DNA from: an uncultured Eubacteriales bacterium
Lineage (GTDB): Bacteria; Bacillota; Clostridia; Lachnospirales; Lachnospiraceae
Length of the DNA stretch: 64,000 bases
Direction: 5' to 3'
NCBI GenBank assembly: GCA_900315015.1
Contig: OMXJ01000004.1
Location: forward strand, 1-64,000
The position numbers and the translations under genes are program-made. The notes beneath the pieces are model-generated. The model was given only the letters and a program-made list of their open reading frames with translations. It did not search any database and was not told the origin of the DNA. Of this stretch, positions 43,047 to 52,215 are shown one piece after another; position 1 is the stretch's first letter; every line of letters starts with the position of its first letter.

Positions 43047-43901
43047 ATGAAAAGATATAGAGAGCTGGTAAATGAGGCAGCTAAGTCATTTGCAGAGCTA
43101 GGAATAGAGGAAGCGGAAAATGATGCAAAGGAGCTAATGATGTTCCTTATGAACTGGGATTATACCCACTACACCCTGTGCATAGATGACGAAAGCACTA
43201 AGGAAGCAGTGGATAAGTATGCTGAGCTTGTAGAAAAAAGAAAAACCAGGATCCCGGTCCAGCTTATAATAGGAGAGGCTCCGTTTTATGGAAGGCAGTT
43301 CAAGGTGACACGCGACACTCTTATTCCGCGCTTTGATACTGAAATACTAGTTGAAGAGGTCATAAGCTACATAAAGAAAAAATATCCAAGCGGTGAGGCG
43401 AGAGTTCTTGATATGTGTACCGGAACGGGCTGCATAGCTATAACCATAGATCAAGAGGTGGCTACTAAAAAGGTAGTGGCAGCTGATATTTCAGAAAAGG
43501 CTCTTGAGGTAGCAAGGGAAAATGCAAGGAAAAATGGCAGCAGGGCAGAGTTTATTAGGACAGACCTTTTTGAAGGTATAAATGAGGAATTTGATGTAAT
43601 AGTATCAAATCCACCTTATATTCCGACCAAGGTAATAGATACACTTCAACCAGAGGTAAAGAACAATGATCCTCATTTAGCACTTGACGGCGGAGAGGAC
43701 GGCCTTGATATATATAGAAGGATAATACAAGGAATAAATAGTAAAAATGTATTATCAGCAGGTGGTGCAGTGTTTTTTGAAATAGGCTATGACCAGGGGG
43801 AAGCAGTAAGCGGACTCCTAGAAAAAGCAGGCTTTTCGAAGGTCAGAGTGATAAAAGATCTAGCAGGGCTCGATAGGGCCGTAGCAGCAGAGAAAATATA
43901 A
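43047..43901 (+). CDS. prmC: Release factor glutamine methyltransferase
   Basis: PrmC methylates the GGQ glutamine of release factors with S-adenosylmethionine. The 284-aa protein has the N-terminal helical domain, then TLIPRFDTEILVEE, motif I VLDMCTGTGCIAI and the catalytic NPPY (VIVSNPPYIPT). It is 14 bp after the methylase gene. No strong terminator is seen before pgi. Confidence 0.95.
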   Translation: MKRYRELVNEAAKSFAELGIEEAENDAKELMMFLMNWDYTHYTLCIDDESTKEAVDKYAELVEKRKTRIPVQLIIGEAPFYGRQFKVTRDTLIPRFDTEILVEEVISYIKKKYPSGEARVLDMCTGTGCIAITIDQEVATKKVVAADISEKALEVARENARKNGSRAEFIRTDLFEGINEEFDVIVSNPPYIPTKVIDTLQPEVKNNDPHLALDGGEDGLDIYRRIIQGINSKNVLSAGGAVFFEIGYDQGEAVSGLLEKAGFSKVRVIKDLAGLDRAVAAEKI

Positions 43902-44008
43902 AAATACTAAAAAAGTCACGTACAATCGTGCACTACTTGTGCAATTTTCACAAAATTTTTGAAAAAAGTGAATAGTAGAAAAAAACACATTTTATTTTTA
44001 CTAGAATG

Positions 44009-44017
44009 TGATATAAT
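44009..44017 (+). promoter_or_regulatory. pgi extended -10 promoter
   Basis: TGATATAAT at 44009-44017 is an extended -10 element. No convincing -35 is seen at 17 nt, which fits the extended type. Confidence 0.55.
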
Positions 44018-44100
44018 TGCTGTGATATTTTTAACAATGGTATCTACTTCTGCTAAATAAAAGCAGTAAGGAGAATGTTTAAAAGACGGAGGCATATAAA

Positions 44101-45450
44101 ATGTCAGCAGTAACATTTGATTATTCAGCAACAAAGAAATTCATCAGCCAGGATGAGGTTAAGTTCATTACAGCTCAGACAGAAGCTGCAAAGAAGGAAG
44201 TTCTTGATGGCAATGGCGCAGGAAATGATTTCCTTGGATGGGTAGATCTTCCAGAGAATTATGACAAGGAAGAATTTGCTCGCATCAAGGCAGCAGCAAA
44301 GAAGATCATCTCAGATTCAGAAGTATTCGTAGTAATCGGAATCGGTGGTTCATATCTTGGAGCAAGAGCAGCAATCGAGTATCTTGGACATACTTTCTAC
44401 AACGAGCTTCCAAAGGATAAGAGAAAGACACCAGAAATTTATTTCTGCGGAAATTCTCTCAGCGGAACATATTTAAAGCATCTTGTAGATGTTATCGGTG
44501 ACCGTGATTTCTCACTTAACATTATTTCTAAGTCAGGTACAACAACAGAGCCAGCAGTAGCTTTCAGAGTACTTAGAGAAAAGCTTGTTAAGAAGTATGG
44601 CGAAGAGGAAGCAGCAAAGAGAATCTATGCTACAACAGATAAGGCTAAGGGAGCTCTTAAGAACCTTGCTAATGAAAAGGGCTATGAGAGCTTTGTAGTT
44701 CCAGATGATGTAGGAGGACGTTTCTCAGTTCTTACAGCAGTAGGTCTTCTTCCAATCGCAGTTAGTGGTGCTGACATTGATAAGCTCATGGAAGGTGCAA
44801 ACAACATGAGAAAGCTTGTTAAGAGTGCTTCATTTGATGAAAATCCATCAATGCAGTATGCAGCCGCTAGAAATATATTATATCGCAAGGGAAAGTCAGT
44901 TGAAATCCTTGGAAACTTCGAGCCATCTTTCCATTTCGTTGGTGAGTGGTGGAAGCAGCTCTTTGGTGAGTCAGAAGGTAAGGACAATAAGGGCATTTTC
45001 CCGGCATCAGTTGATTTTACAACAGATCTTCATTCAATGGGTCAGTTCATTCAGGATGGATCAAGAGTTATGTTCGAGACAATCATGAATCTTGAGCAGC
45101 CTACAGACGATTTTACAATCGAAGAGGAAGCAGTAGATACAGATGGTCTTAACTATCTTGCAGGCAAGACAGTAAATTATGTAAATCAGCAGGCAATGAT
45201 GGGAACCAGAGTAGCTCATACAGATGGTGATGTTCCTCAGTTCGTAGTAAATGTTGCAAAGCGCGATGAAGAGTCTCTTGGTGAGCTTTTCTACTTCTTC
45301 GAGTTTGCATGTGCTGTTTCAGGTTATCTTCTTGCAGTTAACCCATTCAACCAGCCAGGTGTTGAGAGCTATAAGAAGAACATGTTCGCTCTTCTTGGAA
45401 AGCCAGGCTATGAGGAGCTCAGCGCAGCATTAAAGGCTAGAATCAACTAA
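44101..45450 (+). CDS. pgi: Glucose-6-phosphate isomerase
   Basis: This enzyme interconverts glucose 6-phosphate and fructose 6-phosphate in glycolysis. The 449-aa protein is the short Firmicutes form, with [29 protein letters not shown], the region [18 protein letters not shown] and the C-terminal [28 protein letters not shown] precedes the ATG. Codon bias suggests high expression. Confidence 0.97.
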   Translation: MSAVTFDYSATKKFISQDEVKFITAQTEAAKKEVLDGNGAGNDFLGWVDLPENYDKEEFARIKAAAKKIISDSEVFVVIGIGGSYLGARAAIEYLGHTFYNELPKDKRKTPEIYFCGNSLSGTYLKHLVDVIGDRDFSLNIISKSGTTTEPAVAFRVLREKLVKKYGEEEAAKRIYATTDKAKGALKNLANEKGYESFVVPDDVGGRFSVLTAVGLLPIAVSGADIDKLMEGANNMRKLVKSASFDENPSMQYAAARNILYRKGKSVEILGNFEPSFHFVGEWWKQLFGESEGKDNKGIFPASVDFTTDLHSMGQFIQDGSRVMFETIMNLEQPTDDFTIEEEAVDTDGLNYLAGKTVNYVNQQAMMGTRVAHTDGDVPQFVVNVAKRDEESLGELFYFFEFACAVSGYLLAVNPFNQPGVESYKKNMFALLGKPGYEELSAALKARIN

Positions 45451-45522
45451 TTTTAATCTGGTTTAGTTTGAGTATTATGATAAATAGTACTTGATTTAAA
45501 CATAAAATGATATTAAAATATT

Positions 45523-45572
45523 AAGGCTATGTTATGCATGGGGATGTACGTGCATACATGGCCTTATATTTT
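45523..45572 (+). terminator. pgi terminator
   Basis: AAGGCTATGTTATGCA at 45523-45538 pairs with TGCATACATGGCCTT at 45551-45565 (one bulged T, one G-U), followed by ATATTTTTT. It ends about 45 nt before topB, so topB needs a promoter within the leader or read-through. Confidence 0.85.
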
Positions 45573-45616
45573 TTGTGCATGTAAACATCGTGGAATCAAC
45601 ATCAGGAGGTTATAGT

Positions 45617-47791
45617 TTGGCAAAGTATTTATATATATCAGAAAAACCTAGTGTTGCTCAGGAATTTGCGAAGGCTCTGAATAAGGATTTTAGGCGCGGT
45701 GATGGTTATCTTGAAGCTGAGGATGCCATAGTTACCTGGTGCGTTGGTCATCTTGTAACAATGAGCTACCCTGAAAGCTATGATCCGTCTTTAAAGAAAT
45801 GGTCTCTTACAACCCTTCCATTCATTCCACAGGAATATAAATATGAAATAATACCAGCGGTTAAAAAGCAGTTTGATGTGGTAAGTTCGCTCCTTAACCG
45901 TAAGGATGTAGAACGCATATATGTGTGTACCGACTCGGGAAGAGAAGGAGAATATATCTACCGCCTTGTAGATCAGATGGCAAAGGTACCAAAGGATAAG
46001 GATAGAAGAAGAGTTTGGATCGATTCTCAGACAGAGGAGGAAATCCTTAGAGGAATCCGTGAAGCTAAGCCTGAGAGTGCATATGATAATATTTCAGATA
46101 GTGCGTATTTAAGAGCAAAGGAAGATTATCTTATGGGAATTAATTTCTCAAGAGTACTTTCACTTAAGTATTCCTGGGATGTTAAAGAGTTCCTTGGAAG
46201 AGATATGGCGGTAATAGCTGTAGGCAGAGTAATGACCTGCGTACTTGGAATGGTAGTCAGAAGGGAAAGAGAAATAAGAGATTTCGTAAAGACACCGTTT
46301 TACCGCGTGCTTGGAACCTTTTCTAAGGACAATGATGGAAATATTGCAAAGTTCCCGGCAGAGTGGAGAGTAAATGAAAAATCGAAATATTTCAATACTC
46401 CTGCTCTTTATAATGAAAAGGGCTTCAAGAAAAAAGATGGCGCAGAAGGTCTTATAAATGAGCTAAAGAGCTCGCAGTCACCTGTGGTAATTACTGACAT
46501 TACCAGAAAGACAGAAAAAAAGAATGCTCCGCTACTCTTTAATCTTGCTGAGCTTCAGGGAACCTGCAGCAGAGTGCTGAAGATAAGTCCTGATCAGACT
46601 CTTAACATAGCACAGGAACTCTATGAAAAGAAGCTTACTACCTATCCAAGAACTGATGCAAGAGTGCTTTCAACAGCCATAGCAAAGGTAATAGATAAAA
46701 ATATAAAGGGAATAGGAAAGCTACCTCAGTTTTCTCAGTTTACTGATGAAATTCTTTCAGGAGAGGCTTATAAATCCATAGCGAAAAGTAAATATACCAA
46801 TGACAAGGCCATTACTGACCACTACGCAATAATACCTACGGGAACAGGATTTGAAAATTTAGGAAAGCTCTCCCATGAGGCAAAAAGGGCGTATGTTCTT
46901 ATATGTCAGAGATTTTTATCGATTTTTTATCCACCGGCCGTTTATTCAAAGATGGCTGTTACAGCTACAAAGGATAATGAGAATTTCTATGCTAATTTCA
47001 GTGTCTTAAAGGAGGAGGGCTATCTTAAGGTGGCTGATTTTGGAAAGAAGAATTCCTCTAAGGATGGAAATGAGCAGGAAAAGAAAGAGGGTGATAAGGA
47101 AGCTTTAGAGGAAAAAGAAGATAAGGCAAATGGCGAGGAAGAAAATCAGGAGTTTGCCGGAGAAGCTGGAAAGGCTTCCTATGAGGTACTCTCAAAGCTT
47201 AAAAAAGGCGATGTATTAGAGGAGGACGGCTATGAAATTAAAGAAGGAAGTACCCTCCCTCCTAAGCGTTATACCTCGGGTTCTCTTATTCTTGCAATGG
47301 AAAATGCGGGAAATCTCATAGAGGATGAAGAATTAAGAGCGCAGATAAAGGGAAGCGGAATCGGAACCTCGGCGACAAGAGCAGAAATCTTAAAAAAGCT
47401 TCAAAATAATGGCTATATTCAGATAAATAGTAAGAGCCAAATTGTTCAGCCGGCATTATTCGGTGAGATAATAGAAATTGTAGTTGAAAATTCAATAAAA
47501 TCCTTGCTCAACGCAGAACTCACCGCAAGCTGGGAAAAGGGACTTACTCTTGTAGCAGAGGGCTCTATTACAGCTGATGAGTATATGAAGAAGATGACGG
47601 ATTATGTAAAGAAATATACAGACGGCATTAAGGGCATTAATAATTCAAAAGCTCTCATAGCTCAGTATAATAAGGCAAAAGAATATTACTCCGAGAAGGA
47701 AATTAAGGAGGCTGCCAAATCCGGGGGAAAGAGCGGCTCCTATAAAAAGAGCGCAGCGAGGAAAACTACAACTAATAAAAAGAAGGCCTAA
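45617..47791 (+). CDS. topB: DNA topoisomerase III-like type IA topoisomerase
   Basis: Type IA topoisomerases cut and pass single strands. The toprim domain starts KYLYISEKPSVAQEFA with DSGREGEYIYR carrying the metal-binding acidic residues. The catalytic tyrosine is in TTYPRTDARVLS (about residue 343). The start is TTG at 45617, chosen because AGGAGG at 45604-45609 fits and homologues begin here. An acidic low-complexity insertion (KKEGDKEALEEKEDK) interrupts the C-terminal half, and the tail is Lys-rich without zinc fingers. The length is 724 aa. Confidence 0.93.
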   Translation: MAKYLYISEKPSVAQEFAKALNKDFRRGDGYLEAEDAIVTWCVGHLVTMSYPESYDPSLKKWSLTTLPFIPQEYKYEIIPAVKKQFDVVSSLLNRKDVERIYVCTDSGREGEYIYRLVDQMAKVPKDKDRRRVWIDSQTEEEILRGIREAKPESAYDNISDSAYLRAKEDYLMGINFSRVLSLKYSWDVKEFLGRDMAVIAVGRVMTCVLGMVVRREREIRDFVKTPFYRVLGTFSKDNDGNIAKFPAEWRVNEKSKYFNTPALYNEKGFKKKDGAEGLINELKSSQSPVVITDITRKTEKKNAPLLFNLAELQGTCSRVLKISPDQTLNIAQELYEKKLTTYPRTDARVLSTAIAKVIDKNIKGIGKLPQFSQFTDEILSGEAYKSIAKSKYTNDKAITDHYAIIPTGTGFENLGKLSHEAKRAYVLICQRFLSIFYPPAVYSKMAVTATKDNENFYANFSVLKEEGYLKVADFGKKNSSKDGNEQEKKEGDKEALEEKEDKANGEEENQEFAGEAGKASYEVLSKLKKGDVLEEDGYEIKEGSTLPPKRYTSGSLILAMENAGNLIEDEELRAQIKGSGIGTSATRAEILKKLQNNGYIQINSKSQIVQPALFGEIIEIVVENSIKSLLNAELTASWEKGLTLVAEGSITADEYMKKMTDYVKKYTDGIKGINNSKALIAQYNKAKEYYSEKEIKEAAKSGGKSGSYKKSAARKTTTNKKKA

Positions 47792-47925
47792 GAGCAGGCA
47801 TTAATATGGCAGGAAAAATAGTATGCCATAAATCTATATTGAAATTTATGGACATAATTATTATAATAGAATCGTTAGCGGTTGTGAAAGTATTTAAGTG
47901 CAAAAAAATGCAGGACAAAAACGAG

Positions 47926-47996
47926 GATAAATGTAGATAAAATGCGGATAAACGCGGATAAAAGCGGATAAACGCAGATAACTGCAGATAACTGCA
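47926..47996. repeat. 10-bp tandem array (7 units) upstream of a hexapeptide-repeat gene
   Basis: Seven units of the form GATAAACGCG (one of 11 bp) are head to tail. The last four bases of the units are TGTA, TGCG, CGCG, AGCG, CGCA, TGCA and TGCA; six of the seven alternate pyrimidine-purine. The period is close to one turn of DNA. In the rest of 47792-48059 I see only a weak TATGGCA-TGCCATA hairpin after topB. Confidence 0.85.
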
Positions 47997-48059
47997 TGGA
48001 AAGTACTGAAATAGCGCTAAAAAAACCAGAGGGCTAGATAAAGGAAAGGAAGTAGAAAA

Positions 48060-48746
48060 ATGAATTTAGAGGATATGAAGATCAGCAACATGTTTGATTT
48101 ATCGAAGACAATAGCAGCTCCGCTGTTTGAGGGAAAGACCTATCCATGGGAAGTTCTTCCTGAAATAAAGGATTTCATAATTAAGCTTGGAAAGACTCTT
48201 CCATCAGACGAATATCTTCAGCTCGAAGAAAATGTCTGGGTTCATAAAACAGCAAAGATTATGTATAAGACAGCTTATTTAGGTGGACCTCTTATCGTAA
48301 TGGAAAATGCAGAAATCAGACAGTGTGCCTTCATTCGCGGAAGCGCTATCGTTGGTAGAGGCGCAGTAGTTGGTAATTCTACAGAGCTTAAGAATGTAAT
48401 TCTTTTTGATAATGTACAGGTTCCACACTACAATTATGTAGGTGACTCGATTTTAGGCTACAAGTCACATATGGGAGCTGGTTCAATTACATCTAATGTT
48501 AAGTCGGATAAGAAGCCTGTTGTAATTCATACAGGAAATAAGGAAACTGACATTGAGACAGGCTTTAAGAAGATGGGAGCCATTTTAGGAGACAATGTTG
48601 AGGTAGGCTGCGGAAGCGTACTCAATCCTGGAACAGTAATCGGTCAGTGCACAAATATTTATCCTCTTTCAAGTGTAAGAGGCTTTGTACCAGCGCACTG
48701 CATATATAAAATGCGCAGCGAAGTTGCGGAAAAAATCGAGCAGTAA
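48060..48746 (+). CDS. Left-handed beta-helix (hexapeptide) protein, GlmU-C-like
   Basis: The 228-aa protein has repeated hexapeptide turns (IVGRGAVVGNSTELKNVILFDNV, LGYKSHMGAGSITSN, ILGDNVEVGCGSVLNPGTVIG) as in nucleotide-sugar acetyltransferases. There is no N-terminal nucleotidyltransferase domain, so it is not a full GlmU. From memory such proteins are annotated as UDP-N-acetylglucosamine pyrophosphorylase-related. The acceptor is unknown. GGAAAGGAAG precedes the ATG. Confidence 0.82.
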   Translation: MNLEDMKISNMFDLSKTIAAPLFEGKTYPWEVLPEIKDFIIKLGKTLPSDEYLQLEENVWVHKTAKIMYKTAYLGGPLIVMENAEIRQCAFIRGSAIVGRGAVVGNSTELKNVILFDNVQVPHYNYVGDSILGYKSHMGAGSITSNVKSDKKPVVIHTGNKETDIETGFKKMGAILGDNVEVGCGSVLNPGTVIGQCTNIYPLSSVRGFVPAHCIYKMRSEVAEKIEQ

Positions 48747-48765
48747 TTTTGCGGAGGATTTACAA

Positions 48766-49026
48766 ATGGAAGAAATTTACGAGGAAATAGAGAAAAGACT
48801 TGAAGAAGCAGGATATCATGGAGATATAAGTGGCTATGACATTTATGATGATGTAAGCAATCTCATTGATAATCTTGAAAATGGTGAATATACCTTAAAG
48901 TCAGAGGAACTTGGAGGAGCAGATGATTCTATTACTTATGTGGTAGAGGTGCTTGATTCGGAGTTCGATCTAAAGGAAATCGCCATGGTAATTGAAGGCG
49001 AAGAGTACCATGTAGACTTAAGCTAA
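48766..49026 (+). CDS. Small acidic hypothetical protein
   Basis: The 86-aa protein starts MEEIYEEIEKRLEEAGY and is rich in Glu and Asp throughout, with no recognised domain, signal or membrane helix. The ATG at 48766 follows GGAGG at 48753-48757 with good spacing. It is 19 bp after the hexapeptide gene and probably belongs to the same transcript. Confidence 0.75.
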   Translation: MEEIYEEIEKRLEEAGYHGDISGYDIYDDVSNLIDNLENGEYTLKSEELGGADDSITYVVEVLDSEFDLKEIAMVIEGEEYHVDLS

Positions 49027-49059
49027 AAATTATTGAAGAGTTATAGAAGGTGAATTATA

Positions 49060-49302
49060 ATGGGAAAATTGGTTGATTTCAGAATGTCACGTGAGGACCT
49101 TCTTCATCCAGGTGACAGGATAGAGGTTGCAGAATCGACATTATCTACGCTTTCAGGAACAGTTTATTATTATACTATAATTCCGGCGCTTGCAATGTCT
49201 AATAACATGAATGATCCGCTTGATACAAAGACAGGCACGGTTAAAGATGTTGTTGTTTATGGTTCAGAGTGGACAGTTACGGTTGAAATGGACGAAGCTT
49301 AG
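49060..49302 (+). CDS. Small hypothetical protein
   Basis: The 80-aa protein (MGKLVDFRMSREDLLHPGDRI...) is beta-rich, ends in EWTVTVEMDEA and has no recognised domain. AGAAGGTG precedes the ATG. The close spacing (33 bp before, 27 bp after) places it in an operon with the hexapeptide protein and the sialate-esterase homologue. Confidence 0.75.
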   Translation: MGKLVDFRMSREDLLHPGDRIEVAESTLSTLSGTVYYYTIIPALAMSNNMNDPLDTKTGTVKDVVVYGSEWTVTVEMDEA

Positions 49303-49329
49303 GAGTAGTTTTGTAGAAGAAGAGGTGGC

Positions 49330-51147
49330 ATGGGTAAAAATTTATCAGGAATCAGTGCACTGTTTACTGATGGAGCAATATTGCAGAGAAATATGCCGGT
49401 TAAGATATTTGGCATATCAAAGATTGACGGTGCTCTTGACATAAAAATTGTTACAGAAGAAAAGATAGTTTATTCAAATAAGGTCACTATGTATGAGGGC
49501 AAAAGATGGATGGCAGTGCTTCCGGCTATGCCTGCAGGTGGACCTTACGAAATACAGGCAGGAGATTTCACTGCAAAGGACGTTTATTTTGGCGATGTAT
49601 TTGTGGTATCAGGCGGCGATAATATGGCCTTGAAGGTACGCGATACGCTAGAGCTGTACGCGAAGGAGGTCCATGGGAAAAATGATGGACTTCTCCGCTA
49701 TTTTTCGGTGAAAAAGGCCTGCAAGTTTGTGGAAGAGGATTCTATAGTAGAAGAAGGAAGCTGGGTAAGTGCTCAGAATGAGAGAGGGCTTGATTTTTCT
49801 GCTGTAGCTTATTTCTTTGCGGAAAAACTGCGCTCTAATGATAGAAGCGTGCCTGTTGGAATTATTGATGCAGCAGCAGAGGGCACCTTCTTACACTCCT
49901 TTGTATCAAGAAGACATCTTACATTCCCGGACAAGGAACTTATTTTTGATAAAGGAACTGTAAAGCCTAAGTATATATTTGCAACGCCAGAGGAAAGATA
50001 TTTTACCAGATACAAGCAGATCGTTAATTTCATCACGAGAAAGGGGTATCTTGAAGCTCTGAAAAAGGCTGATGAGCAAAATAGAAAAGATTGGAATGAT
50101 GCGCTAGAAAAGAATAAGGATAATGTAATTGAAGAAGGAATTATCAGAGTTCCTGGCCTTTTCCTTGAAGGACCGCTTGATGGCTTTGTAGGAGGGGCTT
50201 ACCTTTCCTATAAATTCACCCTTTCAAAGGAAAATCTTGAATGTGCAAAAAATGCAGAAAATAGCCTGGGCTACGATCCTGGTGATAAAAATGACTGTAT
50301 GCTAAGTCTTGGAATAGTTAATGATGAAGATATAGTATATATAAATGGAACCTGCATAGGTAGCTGTAATCACCGCTTTAAGAGAAGAATCTACAAATTC
50401 AGTTCAGAGCTTCTTCATGAAGGGGAAAATGAAATTAAGATTGATTTAAGAGTTCATTGGAAAAATGGTGGATTTGTGCCGGATAAGAACTATAGGCTTA
50501 TAATAGGTTCAGTGGATGAAACTGATATATTTGCGGATAAATCATGGCTGTCAGAAAATTATTACCTGTTTTCCATGGGATATGCTAACTTCAGCAGAAA
50601 TGGCGCTGAGGGAATGGAAGAGAGAGCTGAGGAAAATGATAAAGGCGGTGAGTTTTTCTCTGTTGATCTTTCTGGTCTATGGAATTATACGGTATATCAC
50701 AAGTGTCAGTCCATGGAGTATGGATTGGATGAGTTCAATGAACCATCTGGAGTTTTCAATGCGATGATAAGACCGCTTGCAGGACTTTCAATAAGGGCGG
50801 TGGTATTTTACGGCGGTGAAAATGACCTTATAATTCCTGACGACTTTGAATATACCTTTGAAAGCATTGTCAGAGATTTTAGAGACATATTTACAAATTC
50901 AAAGCTTCCATTTATTTATGTTCAGCTGGCAGACTTTGCAAACTGCAACGTAGATAGTACTGAAAAGAGATGGAGCCAGATTCAGCAGAAGCAGGTTTTA
51001 TGTCAGAAAATACCTTTCACAAAAATGGTAGCGGCAGCAGATCTTGGAGAATATAATGATATGCTTACTGCAAAGAAGAAGCCGGTAGGACTTCGTGTTG
51101 CAGCAGCAATCGAGGATTTCTCAAGAACAATGAAAAATAATCAGTGA
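49330..51147 (+). CDS. Sialate O-acetylesterase homologue lacking catalytic residues
   Basis: The 605-aa protein has the layout of SGNH sialate O-acetylesterases: a beta domain (AILQRNMPVKIFG), block I (VFVVSGGDNM, residues 91-99), a carbohydrate-binding-like insert, FYGGENDLIIP, PFIYVQLADF and a final DLGEYNDMLTAKKKPVG. Active enzymes have GQSNM in block I and DIHP near the end. Here the serine position is D97 and the histidine position is missing. No signal peptide is present. It may be a pseudoenzyme or binding protein. GAAGAGGTGGC precedes the ATG. Confidence 0.8.
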   Translation: MGKNLSGISALFTDGAILQRNMPVKIFGISKIDGALDIKIVTEEKIVYSNKVTMYEGKRWMAVLPAMPAGGPYEIQAGDFTAKDVYFGDVFVVSGGDNMALKVRDTLELYAKEVHGKNDGLLRYFSVKKACKFVEEDSIVEEGSWVSAQNERGLDFSAVAYFFAEKLRSNDRSVPVGIIDAAAEGTFLHSFVSRRHLTFPDKELIFDKGTVKPKYIFATPEERYFTRYKQIVNFITRKGYLEALKKADEQNRKDWNDALEKNKDNVIEEGIIRVPGLFLEGPLDGFVGGAYLSYKFTLSKENLECAKNAENSLGYDPGDKNDCMLSLGIVNDEDIVYINGTCIGSCNHRFKRRIYKFSSELLHEGENEIKIDLRVHWKNGGFVPDKNYRLIIGSVDETDIFADKSWLSENYYLFSMGYANFSRNGAEGMEERAEENDKGGEFFSVDLSGLWNYTVYHKCQSMEYGLDEFNEPSGVFNAMIRPLAGLSIRAVVFYGGENDLIIPDDFEYTFESIVRDFRDIFTNSKLPFIYVQLADFANCNVDSTEKRWSQIQQKQVLCQKIPFTKMVAAADLGEYNDMLTAKKKPVGLRVAAAIEDFSRTMKNNQ

Positions 51148-51160
51148 ATCGGATCGTTAA

Positions 51161-52177
51161 ATGAAGCTTAATAAAAAAATAAATAGAATGAGAGTAAAGC
51201 TCTTTAGCATGGCGCTTGCAGCAGGCTTTGCATTTACAGGTTGCTCTAATGCTGATTCACTTTATCAGCAGGGTGTAAGTGAATATAAAGCTGGCAATTA
51301 TGAAGAGGCGCTGTCTAAATTTGAGGCTGCTCACAAAGAAAAGCCGGACTATGCTCTTTATATTTTCAACATGGCCTATGCTAATATCGGTCTAAGCGAT
51401 TATGCAAAGGCAGAAGAGACGGCAGCTTCTCTAATAAGAGAGAGCGATGTTGAAATGATAAGGGAAAATAACAGCAAGGCCTATTATATTATGGCGGTTT
51501 CAGAGTTTGCCCAGGGAAAGTACAAAGAGACACTTAAGAATATAGACAATATAGAAGAAGAACTCTTTTCAGGCTCGATGCCAGAGGAGCAGGCTAAAGG
51601 CTGCAAGGGTGCGATGGAGCGCATGATACTTATATCAAAGCTCAACACTGCGCCAAATGACTCTGAACTTGAGAGACTTTGCAATGAATATTTAGCATCA
51701 GAGGATGCTGTTTTAGGTGCTAGAGAGTATTTTGCACGCAAATTCTTTGACAAGGGAAAATATGAGAGTGCTGTAAGGATCGCTTTTTCAGGAAGAGATC
51801 CTGAGGACATAACCGGAGCCTATTTTGCCTATGTTGCCTATAAGGAAGCAGGAAATAGTGATGAGGCAAAGAGAATGGAGCAGCTTTTATTATCTCTAAA
51901 TGCGGCAAATGAATATGAAAAGAGCGTAAAGCAGTACGTATCCTTCAATTCGGAAAATGGAAATGAAAAGATAGAGGGTATCCCTTTTGTGAATTATACT
52001 CAGCTCGATTCTGTTCAGACAAAGCTGGATGAAATTAATGAAAATGAGGCAAAGGGTGATTTTGAGCAGGCGCTCGAGAGCATAAACAGCTATCTTGAGC
52101 TATATCCTGAAGATGAAATGATGGTCAAGGAGCAGGAGCTGATAAAGAATATTATCAGCAACCAGAATTATTACTAA
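51161..52177 (+). CDS. TPR-containing lipoprotein
   Basis: The 338-aa protein has a basic start, a hydrophobic stretch and the lipobox AFTGC (cysteine about residue 28), so it should be lipid-anchored outside the cell. YQQGVSEYKAGNYEEALSKFEAA and later similar segments are tetratricopeptide repeats, including a C-terminal one (GDFEQALESINSYLELYP). It probably binds proteins; partner unknown. The SD is poor and the start lies 13 bp after the preceding stop, suggesting coupling. Confidence 0.85.
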   Translation: MKLNKKINRMRVKLFSMALAAGFAFTGCSNADSLYQQGVSEYKAGNYEEALSKFEAAHKEKPDYALYIFNMAYANIGLSDYAKAEETAASLIRESDVEMIRENNSKAYYIMAVSEFAQGKYKETLKNIDNIEEELFSGSMPEEQAKGCKGAMERMILISKLNTAPNDSELERLCNEYLASEDAVLGAREYFARKFFDKGKYESAVRIAFSGRDPEDITGAYFAYVAYKEAGNSDEAKRMEQLLLSLNAANEYEKSVKQYVSFNSENGNEKIEGIPFVNYTQLDSVQTKLDEINENEAKGDFEQALESINSYLELYPEDEMMVKEQELIKNIISNQNYY

Positions 52178-52215
52178 GCATCAATAGTCTAAAAATAAAA
52201 AATGAATGGTAGATT

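Noticed and set aside
47926..47996. DnaA-box cluster or plasmid-type iterons
   Set aside because: The 10-bp units do not match the TTATCCACA box and no replication gene is near.
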